Shown one piece after another: positions 24,571 to 32,462 of a stretch of 64,000 nt of DNA. Source of the DNA: DATLFA01 sp039915945 (GTDB taxonomy: Bacteria; Actinomycetota; Acidimicrobiia; Acidimicrobiales; WLNW01); NCBI GenBank assembly GCA_039915945.1, contig JBDSMH010000106.1:1-64000 (forward strand), read 5' to 3'. Made by a program: the position numbers and the translations under genes. The notes beneath the pieces were generated by a model. That model searched no databases and was not told the DNA's origin. It saw only the letters and a program-made list of their open reading frames with translations. Each line of letters starts with the position of its first letter. Position 1 is the first letter of the stretch.

Positions 24571-26111
24571 TATCGATAGCCAATGTGATCGCGCGCGCGG
24601 CGCGGACCTTCGGCGACGCGGTCGCAGTGTCCGACGAGCGCTCGACATTGTCGTTTCGAGCGGTAGACGAACGGTCGAACCGCCTTGCCAACGCGCTGCT
24701 GGCGCTCTCGTCAGAGCCGTCGGGTCGCGTCGCGATCCTCACGCCGAATCGGCTCGAGTCGGTGGAGCTCGATTTCGCGATCGCGAAGGCGGGAAAGGTG
24801 CGGGTGCCGGTCAACACCAGATTGTCGACCGATGAGCGGGCGTACATTCTCGAGAACTCGGGCGCCGAGACGCTGTTGTTCGATGCCGGCGAAGCTGAGT
24901 TCGTGGCGGCGGTCCGCGACCGTGTCGATGTACGCAACTATGTGTCGATCGGTGGTCGCGGCGAGGGCAGCCTGCACTATGACTCGTTGCTCGCCGACGG
25001 CAAGGCGGCAGACCCGGGCATCGAGATCAAAGCCGATGATCCGTCATTCATCCTCTACACGTCGGGCACGACGGGACGGCCCAAGGGGGCCACTGCCACG
25101 CAGGCGAGCCGGTGGGCGGCCACGGTCAACATGCTCACCGACGAGATCGAGGCCGTTCCCGGTGACGCAATGGTGCACGTCGGCTCGATGGCGCACGGTA
25201 GCGGATCGAAGGTGCTCGCGTATTTTCTGCGGGGAGCCCGCAACATTGCGGTCGCGAAATGGGACGCCGAGGCGTTCATCGATCTTGTTGCGCGTGAGCG
25301 GGCAACCGCCAGCTTCCTCGTGCCCACGATGATCTCCATGCTCATCGAGGCGCGCCGCGCAAACCCTCGGGTCGATCTCTCATCGCTCAAGACGCTGAGC
25401 TACGGCGGCGCACCGATTGCTCCTGCGCTGTTGCGCACAGCTCTCGATGAGCTGGGCAACGTGTTCGTACAGGTCTACGGCTCGTGTGAAGCCCCGCACC
25501 CGGTGCTGGTGCTGAGTCGGGCCGACCACGCCACCGCCGACGATGCACGACTCGGTTCGGTGGGGCGAGAGGTCACCGCCTGCCAAGTGCTGATTGCCGA
25601 CGACGACGGTCATGCCGCGGCCCTCGGCGAAAAGGGCGAGATGTGGATCAAGGGTGACAACGTGATGCGCGGCTATTGGGAAAACGCCGAGGCGAGCGCG
25701 GCGGTTCTGATCGACGGCTGGTACCGCACCGGCGACATCGCCACGCAGGACGGCGACGGCTTCTTCACGATCGTCGATCGTGAGCGCGACACGATCATCA
25801 GCGGCGGCCTCAATGTGTATCCGGCCGAGATCGAAGCCGCGCTACACCGTCACCCCGCAGTGCTCGAGTGTGCGGTGTTCGGTGTGCCCGACACGACGTG
25901 GGGCGAGGCAGTGACTGCGGCGGTCGTCGTGCGGGCGGGCGCCACCGTGACCGAGTCCGAGCTCGTCGAGCACTGCCGCGATCTGATGGCCGGCTACAAG
26001 AAGCCGAAGCACGTCGAGTTCCACGATCAACTGCCAAAGGGTGCGACCGGCAAGATCCTCAAGCGGTCGTTGCGCGATCCTCATTGGGCGGGGCAGTCGC
26101 GTGCCGTCTGA
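24567..26111 (+). CDS. Acyl-CoA synthetase (AMP-forming)
   Basis: A 514-residue ANL ligase with all core motifs: FILYTSGTTGRPKGATATQ, QVYGSCEAPHPV, WYRTGDIATQDGDGFF, RERDTIISGGLNVYPAEIE and canonical A10 LPKGATGKILK. GTG start overlaps the CapA-like stop. It resembles medium/long-chain fatty-acid or steroid-acid CoA ligases; the exact substrate is not readable. Its stop lies inside the start of the thiolase gene (11-bp overlap). Confidence 0.9.
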   Translation: MISIANVIARAARTFGDAVAVSDERSTLSFRAVDERSNRLANALLALSSEPSGRVAILTPNRLESVELDFAIAKAGKVRVPVNTRLSTDERAYILENSGAETLLFDAGEAEFVAAVRDRVDVRNYVSIGGRGEGSLHYDSLLADGKAADPGIEIKADDPSFILYTSGTTGRPKGATATQASRWAATVNMLTDEIEAVPGDAMVHVGSMAHGSGSKVLAYFLRGARNIAVAKWDAEAFIDLVARERATASFLVPTMISMLIEARRANPRVDLSSLKTLSYGGAPIAPALLRTALDELGNVFVQVYGSCEAPHPVLVLSRADHATADDARLGSVGREVTACQVLIADDDGHAAALGEKGEMWIKGDNVMRGYWENAEASAAVLIDGWYRTGDIATQDGDGFFTIVDRERDTIISGGLNVYPAEIEAALHRHPAVLECAVFGVPDTTWGEAVTAAVVVRAGATVTESELVEHCRDLMAGYKKPKHVEFHDQLPKGATGKILKRSLRDPHWAGQSRAV

Positions 26112-27309
26112 GCCCCGCCGCGACACGGACGTCGTGCTCGTGGCGGCAGCGCGCACACCGTTCACCCGCTTCGGCGGCTCGCTGGCCGGGCTGACGGTTC
26201 CCACTCTTGCGCGCCACGCGATTGTCGCCGCGCTCGAGCGCGCGGCAGTCGCGCCCGCCGCCGTCGACGAACTCGTGCTCGGAGTGAACCTCCCCGGGTC
26301 TGATCGCTCACTCGCTCGTCAAGCGTTGTTGCACGCCGGCATACCGGCCGACAGCGTCGCCTACACCGTCGACCGCGCCTGCTGCTCGTCGCTGTCCGCG
26401 ATCACGCTCGCTGCACGGGCGGTGCGCCTCGGCGAATCGACGCTCGCCGTTGCCGGTGGCGCGGAGAACATGAGCCGCGTGCCGTACTTTCTCGAAGGGT
26501 TGCGATTCGGCGAGCGCCTCGGCGACGTCGTCTTGAAGGATCAACTCGTGATCTCCTGCCCCTACACCGGCGTGCCGCGAGCACAGCAGGCGGCGGACGA
26601 GGCGGCGCTCTTTGCCATCGGACGCGACCAGCAGGACGAGCTCGCGCTGCGGTCGCAGCACCTCTACGCCGCAGCCAAGGCGCGTGGTGATCTCGCCACG
26701 GAGATCGTTCCCGTCACGCTCGACAACGGCGTAGTAGTCGGCGACGACGAGGGACCGCGTCCGGACACGACGTTGGCGAAACTGGCCGCGCTGCCGACCG
26801 TGAACGGCAGCAGCACCGTCACTGCGGGCAACGCGCCGGGCCTGTCGACCGGCGCATCGGCGGTAGTGCTCATGTCGCGGGGAGAGGCCGACCGGCGCGG
26901 TCTACGCCCTCTGGCCACACTCGTCGCAACCGCGCTGGCGTCGGGCCATCCGGCCGGTATCGCATCGATCCCCGCGGTCAGTGCCGCCAAGGTGTTGGCG
27001 CGCGCCGGGATGACGCTCGACGAGATGGACATCATCGAGATCAACGAGGCGTTCGCGGCCGTGCCGTTGGTCGCGACCTCGGTGCTCGGTGACGGTGATG
27101 CTGCACGGGTGCGGAGCCTGCGCGATCGGCTGAATCTGAATGGCGGAGCGATTGCAATCGGTCATCCGACCGGGGCAACTGCGGCGCGCCTCGTCATGAC
27201 CGCCGCGTTCGCGCTGACGCGTAGGGGTGGCGGACACGCATTGGTTTCGATATGTGGCGGCATCGGCGAGGCCGAGGCCGCAGTGATCCGAGTCGACGAG
27301 AAGGAGTAG
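26101..27309 (+). CDS. Acetyl-CoA acetyltransferase (thiolase)
   Basis: A 402-residue type II thiolase: the DRACCSSLSAITLAARA segment with the nucleophile Cys, NEAFAAVPLV, GGAIAIGHPTGATAAR (His) and ICGGIGEAEA with the second Cys. Cleaves 3-ketoacyl-CoA to acetyl- or propionyl-CoA and a shortened acyl-CoA. GTG start 11 bp inside the preceding ligase. Its family motifs differ from the two Ltp proteins, so it is the island's beta-oxidation thiolase candidate. Confidence 0.9.
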   Translation: MPSEPRRDTDVVLVAAARTPFTRFGGSLAGLTVPTLARHAIVAALERAAVAPAAVDELVLGVNLPGSDRSLARQALLHAGIPADSVAYTVDRACCSSLSAITLAARAVRLGESTLAVAGGAENMSRVPYFLEGLRFGERLGDVVLKDQLVISCPYTGVPRAQQAADEAALFAIGRDQQDELALRSQHLYAAAKARGDLATEIVPVTLDNGVVVGDDEGPRPDTTLAKLAALPTVNGSSTVTAGNAPGLSTGASAVVLMSRGEADRRGLRPLATLVATALASGHPAGIASIPAVSAAKVLARAGMTLDEMDIIEINEAFAAVPLVATSVLGDGDAARVRSLRDRLNLNGGAIAIGHPTGATAARLVMTAAFALTRRGGGHALVSICGGIGEAEAAVIRVDEKE

Positions 27310-27318
27310 GGGGCCATC

Positions 27319-28443
27319 GTGAAGACGCGTGCGGCGATATTGCGGGCGGTGAAGACGCCGTGGAGCGTCGAAGAGGTGGAACTCGATCCGCCTCGCGAAG
27401 ACGAAGTATTGGTCCGTGTACTCGCGGCTGGGCTCTGCCACAGCGACGACCACGCGGTGCAAGGCGACGTGCCGGCAAACTGGCCGTACATCGGTGGTCA
27501 CGAGGGTGCGGGCATCGTCGAGGCGGTCGGCGCCAACGTCACGCGCGTCGCGCCCGGCGACCATGTTGCGTTCAGCTTCTTGCCCGAGTGTGGCGTCTGT
27601 GCACCGTGTCTCGCCGGCCACCGCGAGGGCTGTGTGAAACAGATCGAGGAAGGCAGCGGCCTGCAGTTGCAGGATCAAACCGCGCGCCACCACGACGCCG
27701 CCAACGGTGAGGACCTGTTCTTGTTCTGCAGCCTCGGTACGTTCTCCGAGCGGACGGTGGTGCACGAGCTGCAAGTGATCAAGATCGACCCCGACGTCTC
27801 CTTTGCGGCCGCGGCGTTGGTGAGCTGCGGCGTGGGCACCGGTTGGGGCGCCGCGGTGCGAAGTTCACAGGTACAACGCGGCGACACCGTGGTCGTCGTC
27901 GGCCTGGGCGGGCTCGGTATGTCGGCCGTACAAGGGTTCCGTTACGCGGGCGCGGCGAACATCGTCGGAATCGACCCGGTGGGGGGCAAGCACGCACTGG
28001 CCCGCAAGCTCGGTGCGACGCACACCGTTGCGTCGATCGACGAAGCAGCGACCGTGATCGCGGGTCTCACGAACGGGCGCATGGCCGAGCGCGGCGTGAT
28101 CACGATCGGTGGCCCAGGCTCCGGCGCGATCCTCGCTTCGATCATGGCGCTCATCGGCCGGCGCGGTCGCATGGTTATGGCATCGATCTCGCCGGTGGCG
28201 CAGATCGACGTCAAGCTCAGCCTGATCGACCTGACGATGGGCGAGAAAGAGCTCGTCGGATCCATCTACGGTCACGGCTCGGCCGAGCGTGACGTGCCGG
28301 CATTGCTGGCGCTCTACAAGGCGGGCGAACTCGATCTCGATTCGCTCATCACCGCGCATTACTCGCTCGACCAGATCAACGAGGGGTACGCAGCGATGCA
28401 CGCCGGGAGCAACATCCGGGGTGTCATCGACATGCAGTCGTGA
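27319..28443 (+). CDS. Zinc-dependent alcohol dehydrogenase (NDMA-dependent type)
   Basis: A 374-residue MDR alcohol dehydrogenase. Catalytic zinc: GLCHSDDHAVQGD and GGHEGAGIVE; structural zinc Cys set CGVCAPCLAGHREGC; nucleotide motif VVVVGLGGLGMSAVQG. The segment FLFCSLGTFSERTVVHE resembles the nicotinoprotein NDMA-dependent group of actinomycetes. Likely oxidises an alcohol such as the product of the adjacent P450 (inference). GTG start with AAGGAG about 13 nt upstream, overlapping the thiolase stop region. GTGA overlap with the P450 gene. Confidence 0.9.
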   Translation: MKTRAAILRAVKTPWSVEEVELDPPREDEVLVRVLAAGLCHSDDHAVQGDVPANWPYIGGHEGAGIVEAVGANVTRVAPGDHVAFSFLPECGVCAPCLAGHREGCVKQIEEGSGLQLQDQTARHHDAANGEDLFLFCSLGTFSERTVVHELQVIKIDPDVSFAAAALVSCGVGTGWGAAVRSSQVQRGDTVVVVGLGGLGMSAVQGFRYAGAANIVGIDPVGGKHALARKLGATHTVASIDEAATVIAGLTNGRMAERGVITIGGPGSGAILASIMALIGRRGRMVMASISPVAQIDVKLSLIDLTMGEKELVGSIYGHGSAERDVPALLALYKAGELDLDSLITAHYSLDQINEGYAAMHAGSNIRGVIDMQS

Positions 28444-29642
28444 GGGCTGCTGTGTTGATGTATGACCCGTACGACGCAGAGGTGATGCGCGACCCGTACC
28501 CCACGTATCGCCGTCTCCGCGAAGAGGATCCGGTCCACCGCATCGACGCCTACGGCGCGTGGGCGGTGACGCGCATGGACGATGTGTGGGCCTGCTTCGC
28601 CCAACCCGACGTGTACTCGAACAGTGCCGGCATCACCGGCGCGCAACTGCTGCAGCGGCGCATGGGCGCGTATCCGGCGCTGGGCAACCTCGACCCGCCG
28701 GCGCACACCGAGCGTCGGCGGGCGGTGAAGTCTTGGTTCGGCGCCCGCCCCGCACAGGCGTCGCGTGAATGGATGCAAGAAGAGTGCCGGGCCCGGCTCG
28801 CCGCACTTCGCGATCGAGAGGGATTCGACGCGGTGGTCGACTACGGCTTGCACCTCTCGGTGACCGTGGTGTGCGAACTGCTGGCGATCCCGACGTCGGA
28901 CCGACCGATGCTCACGGACTGGGTGCGGTCGATCTTCTACCGGCCCGCCGCCGAAGCCGGGCTCACCGAGGCCGGCGCGGCGGCGTACGCACACATCCTC
29001 GACTACTGCACGACGCACGCGCGAGCACGACGGCGCGGCGACGCTGTCGACGCGGGCACGCCCCCCGACCTGCTCGACGGCTACCTCGCCATGGGCCTCG
29101 ATGACGACTCGCTGGCGTCGCATCTGCGCGAGGTGGTGATCGGTGGGTCCGAGACGAATCCCAAAGTGTTGGCGGCGGCCATCCACCGACTCGCACAGCA
29201 CGACGCGCAGCGGGCCCAGGTCGCCGCAGAGCCACCGTTGGCGGCGAAAGCATTCAACGAGGCATTGCGCCTCGACACGCCCGGCCAGTTCATGGGCCGC
29301 ATGGTCCTGGGCGACACCGAGCTCGCAGGGCGGCGCCTTGCCCGCGGTGACGTCGCGCTACTGATGATCGCGTCGGCGAACCGTGACGAGCGAGAGTTCG
29401 AGGCCGCGGACGCGTTCGATCTGCAGCGCCCGGCGCGCCGGGCGGTCGGCTACGGCTCCGGACCGCACTTCTGCATTGGCCGCCATCTGGCGGGCGTCGA
29501 AGGAGAGGTGGCCCTCGAGGAGCTGCTGGCGGCGGACCCTCACTACGAGGTCGACCTTTCGACCGCGACCAGGGCGCACCACGAGATGGTGCACGGGTTC
29601 ACCTCGCTGCCGGTCCAGTGGTCACAAAAGGGGGGATCGTGA
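28440..29642 (+). CDS. Cytochrome P450
   Basis: A 400-residue soluble bacterial P450. Haem-ligand motif GYGSGPHFCIGRHLAG puts the ligand at Cys345. EALR at 274-277 is the ExxR pair, with I-helix VIGGSETNPK (Thr239). Hydroxylates an unactivated carbon; ferredoxin and reductase are not in the window. GTG at 28440 overlaps the alcohol dehydrogenase stop; the ATG at 28458 is an alternative. Last gene of the nine-gene operon, placed to create the alcohol oxidised by the preceding dehydrogenase. Confidence 0.93.
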   Translation: MRAAVLMYDPYDAEVMRDPYPTYRRLREEDPVHRIDAYGAWAVTRMDDVWACFAQPDVYSNSAGITGAQLLQRRMGAYPALGNLDPPAHTERRRAVKSWFGARPAQASREWMQEECRARLAALRDREGFDAVVDYGLHLSVTVVCELLAIPTSDRPMLTDWVRSIFYRPAAEAGLTEAGAAAYAHILDYCTTHARARRRGDAVDAGTPPDLLDGYLAMGLDDDSLASHLREVVIGGSETNPKVLAAAIHRLAQHDAQRAQVAAEPPLAAKAFNEALRLDTPGQFMGRMVLGDTELAGRRLARGDVALLMIASANRDEREFEAADAFDLQRPARRAVGYGSGPHFCIGRHLAGVEGEVALEELLAADPHYEVDLSTATRAHHEMVHGFTSLPVQWSQKGGS

Positions 29643-29678
29643 ACGCCCGCTCGTTCGAACGCACCAGGTTGATCCAGT

Positions 29679-29699
29679 ATGCTGAACCTGCCTCCACAT
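29679..29699. promoter_or_regulatory. Operator-like dyad (site E) before the mutase operon
   Basis: TGCTGA-N7-TCCACA, flanked by A and T, fits the site A geometry. It lies in the 136-bp gap before the B12-subunit gene. TATACA at 29704-29709 just downstream is a possible -10 box, so a bound protein would overlap the -35 region. Confidence 0.5.
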
Positions 29700-29778
29700 T
29701 GTGTATACATAGCGGCCTGAGGGCCGCCGGGGCGCGAAGCTAGGTGTCGTCGAGTGGGGAAGGGACGGTGGATCGGGA

Positions 29779-30195
29779 ATGCTGCGGCCCTATCGGGTGA
29801 TCGTCGCCAAGCCGGGCCTCGATGGGCATGACCGGGGCGCACGCGTCGTGGCCCGCACTCTGCGCGACGCAGGCTTCGAAGTGATCTACCTCGGCCTCTT
29901 CCAAACGGCGCAGACGATCACACGGGTGGCCGTCGACGAGGACGTCGACGCCGTCGGGCTGTCGATCCTGTCCGGTGCGCACGGCACATTGTTCCCCGAC
30001 GTGATCGCGGCATTGCGGGCGGCCGGCCTCGATGACGTATTGGTGTTCGGGGGCGGCGTGATCCCCGCGGCCGACGTCGAGGCACTCCAGGCCGACGGCG
30101 TGGCCCGTGTATTCACCCCGGGCGCCGGCCTCGCCGACATCAGCCACTGGCTGGCCGACACTCTGGACCAGCGCGAAAGCGCGCTGAGGAGGTAG
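29779..30195 (+). CDS. Acyl-CoA mutase small subunit (B12-binding)
   Basis: A 138-residue stand-alone cobalamin-binding domain of the methylmalonyl-CoA mutase type. GLDGHDRGARVVARTLRDAG carries the DxHxxG axial His; SILSGAH and VFGGGVIP complete the site. It pairs with the separate catalytic subunit at 32455-34134, as in HCM/ICM-type two-subunit mutases. GGAAGGGA lies before the ATG. First gene of a four-gene operon with site E upstream. Confidence 0.93.
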   Translation: MLRPYRVIVAKPGLDGHDRGARVVARTLRDAGFEVIYLGLFQTAQTITRVAVDEDVDAVGLSILSGAHGTLFPDVIAALRAAGLDDVLVFGGGVIPAADVEALQADGVARVFTPGAGLADISHWLADTLDQRESALRR

Positions 30196-30201
30196 CAGCA
30201 C

Positions 30202-30843
30202 ATGCAAAACGAGGACTACGCCTACGACCCGTTTCTCTTCTATCCCGGCGCGCGGCTGTCGGCCGAAGAGCGTCATCGCATGGACACCTACGAGATCAAG
30301 ATCGACGAAGTCACCGTCGACCATCTCGTCTACGCGATGAGCAAGCAGATCGAGAACAACTTCCAGACGTTCTACTCCGTCGCCGAGGAAATCATCGGTG
30401 AGGAGAAGGCGCTCGAAATCGCGCACGAGATCGGTCGTCGCTACGGCGGCCGTGGCTACGAGACGTTGCTCGAGGCATACGGCACCTCCGGCTCGGGCAG
30501 CGCGCGGCACATGGCGCTGTACCAAGACCTCGTCCACAGCATCCGTGGACCAAAGCACGCGTCGGCGCTCTACGCGCAGCACGACGAAGGTCGCTGCGTC
30601 GTCAAGCGCGAGGAGTGCATCTATTTCAACGAAGATCGGCCCGAGAACGGCAAGTACACCGGCGCGTTCGAATCCGGATGCTTCGAGGGCTACTGCGCGG
30701 CTGACGAGAACTTGCTGCGCGTCGAGGTCCACCGCTGCCGGTGGAAAGGCGACGCCGGCTGCGAACAGCATTGGGTTTACCGAGAGACGCCTGACGATCC
30801 ACCGATCCCCGAGATCAGCGTGGCGCGAGAAACAGGAGAATGA
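30202..30843 (+). CDS. Unrecognised Cys-rich protein (V4R/ATC-hydrolase-like)
   Basis: A 213-residue soluble protein. The central helical part (IENNFQTFYSVAEEIIGEEK, EIGRRYGGRGYETLLEAYG) and the Cys-bearing end (ESGCFEGYCAADENLLR, then HRCRWKGDAGCEQHWVY) recall small-molecule-binding V4R domains and L-2-amino-thiazoline-4-carboxylate hydrolases, but I cannot assign either firmly. Cys and His spacing could bind a metal. It lies 6 bp after the B12 subunit and just before the FAD dehydrogenase, inside a mutase operon where no such protein is normally expected. Confidence 0.6.
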   Translation: MQNEDYAYDPFLFYPGARLSAEERHRMDTYEIKIDEVTVDHLVYAMSKQIENNFQTFYSVAEEIIGEEKALEIAHEIGRRYGGRGYETLLEAYGTSGSGSARHMALYQDLVHSIRGPKHASALYAQHDEGRCVVKREECIYFNEDRPENGKYTGAFESGCFEGYCAADENLLRVEVHRCRWKGDAGCEQHWVYRETPDDPPIPEISVARETGE

Positions 30844-30845
30844 AC

Positions 30846-32462
30846 ATGGATTGGGATATCGAAGCCGACGTCGTGGTCGTCGGGTCAGGTATGGCGGGCT
30901 GTGCCGCGGCGGTGACCGCCGCCAGCAAAGGTCTGTCGGTCGTCATCCTCGAACGCAACGAAGAGCCGGGCGGCACGACGAAAGCGTCGTCCGGTGAGTT
31001 CTGGATCCCCAACAACCGCTTCATGCAAGAGGACGGCCTCGAAGACCCCAGGGAGGACTGCCTGCGCTTCATGGCCAAGTACGCCTACCCGTATCTATTC
31101 GATCCGCAGAGCCCGAACTTCGGGTTGCCGAAGGCGCAGTTCGAGTTGCTCGAGACCTATTACGACCGCGGCAGTGAAGCGGTCGACCATCTCCTCGAGA
31201 TTGGCGCGGTGCATTCACGCTTCAGCCCTGACGCGTTGCCCGGCAAGTACGGCAAGCCGGAGTACAACGCCGATGATCCCGATAACCGCGCGCCGCTGGG
31301 CCGCCACTTGTTGTCACAGGGCGGCACGCATACATCCGGGCAAGGCGAGTACCTGATCGCGGGCTACCTCGAATACGCAGAGGCGCACGGTGTGCAACTC
31401 AAGTTGAACCACCGCGTCGACTACGTGTTCCGCGACGACGAAGGCCGCGTCACCGGTGTCGGCGCGACATACAAGGGCACGCCGGTCTCGGTCGGTGCGC
31501 GCAAGGGATTGTTCTTCGGCTCGGGCGGGTTCCTGCGCGATCCAGAGCTGGCGGCGCGGCATATGCCCGGCAGGGTCTACGGCGCGCTGTCCATCGAGAC
31601 GAACACGGGCGACTTCCTGCGGTTGGCGACCGGCATGGGCGCGGCGATGGCCAACCTGCGCCACGCCTGGTGGGGCGAGGTGCCGATCCAATGGGTCGTC
31701 GACGATCCGCGGCCGACGGGCATGAACTACTTCCCGTGGGGCGATTCGATGATCCACGTGAATCGTTTCGGTCAACGAGTCGTCAACGAGAAGGTCATCT
31801 ACCATGAGCGCGCACAGGTGCACTTCGCGTGGAACCCCACGGCCAAGGAATACTCCAACAAGTTGTTGTTCATGATCTACGACGACGTGCTGGCCAACCT
31901 GCCTCACCACGACCACTTCGAAAAGATCCGCAAGCCACTGCCCGAGCCGGGCACGTCGGCAAACTGGGTTGTCTCGGGCAACACGTGGGACGAGCTGGCG
32001 ACCAACGTGCAGGCAGAACTCGAGCGGTTGCACGAGCTCACCGGCGACTTGCGCCTCGCGGAAGACTTCGCCACCAACCTCAAGTCGACCGTGGCTCGCT
32101 TCAACGAGTTCGCCCGTAGCGGCAAGGACCTCGACTTCCGTCGCGGTGAGCAGACCATCGAGCGCCACTATTCGTTGCCGCTCCGCGAAGGTTTGGTGAA
32201 CCCGACGATGGCGCCCATCGCGGACGAGGGCCCGTACCACTGCATCATCCTCGGTGCTGCCGCGTTCGACACGTGCGGTGGTCCGGTGATCAACACTCGC
32301 AGCCAAGTGGTCGACACCGACGGTGCGCCCATCCCCGGTCTCTACGCCGCCGGCAACTGTGTGGCGTCGGTCGCGGGCCAGGCGTACTGGTCCGGCGGAA
32401 CGACGCTCGGGAGCGCGCTCATCTTCGGCTACATCGCCGGCTGCGAGCTCGCCGATGCCTGA
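30846..32462 (+). CDS. FAD-dependent dehydrogenase (KstD/fumarate reductase family)
   Basis: A 538-residue flavoprotein. FAD fingerprint VVVVGSGMAGCAAAVTAASK and GGTTKASSGEFWIPNN lie at the N-terminus. The C-terminal GLYAAGNCVASVAGQAYWSG and TTLGSALIFGYIAGCELA are typical of 3-ketosteroid delta-1-dehydrogenases and their relatives. Introduces or reduces a C=C bond next to a carbonyl. ATG 30846 is preferred because AGGAG at 30834-30838 is 7 nt away; ATG 30840 overlaps the previous stop and is the alternative. The next gene overlaps its end by 8 bp. Confidence 0.88.
   Translation: MDWDIEADVVVVGSGMAGCAAAVTAASKGLSVVILERNEEPGGTTKASSGEFWIPNNRFMQEDGLEDPREDCLRFMAKYAYPYLFDPQSPNFGLPKAQFELLETYYDRGSEAVDHLLEIGAVHSRFSPDALPGKYGKPEYNADDPDNRAPLGRHLLSQGGTHTSGQGEYLIAGYLEYAEAHGVQLKLNHRVDYVFRDDEGRVTGVGATYKGTPVSVGARKGLFFGSGGFLRDPELAARHMPGRVYGALSIETNTGDFLRLATGMGAAMANLRHAWWGEVPIQWVVDDPRPTGMNYFPWGDSMIHVNRFGQRVVNEKVIYHERAQVHFAWNPTAKEYSNKLLFMIYDDVLANLPHHDHFEKIRKPLPEPGTSANWVVSGNTWDELATNVQAELERLHELTGDLRLAEDFATNLKSTVARFNEFARSGKDLDFRRGEQTIERHYSLPLREGLVNPTMAPIADEGPYHCIILGAAAFDTCGGPVINTRSQVVDTDGAPIPGLYAAGNCVASVAGQAYWSGGTTLGSALIFGYIAGCELADA

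Noticed and set aside
29740..30771. 343-codon minus-strand frame over the B12 subunit and Cys-rich genes
   Set aside because: No motifs; the plus-strand genes have clear families, ribosome sites and coupling.
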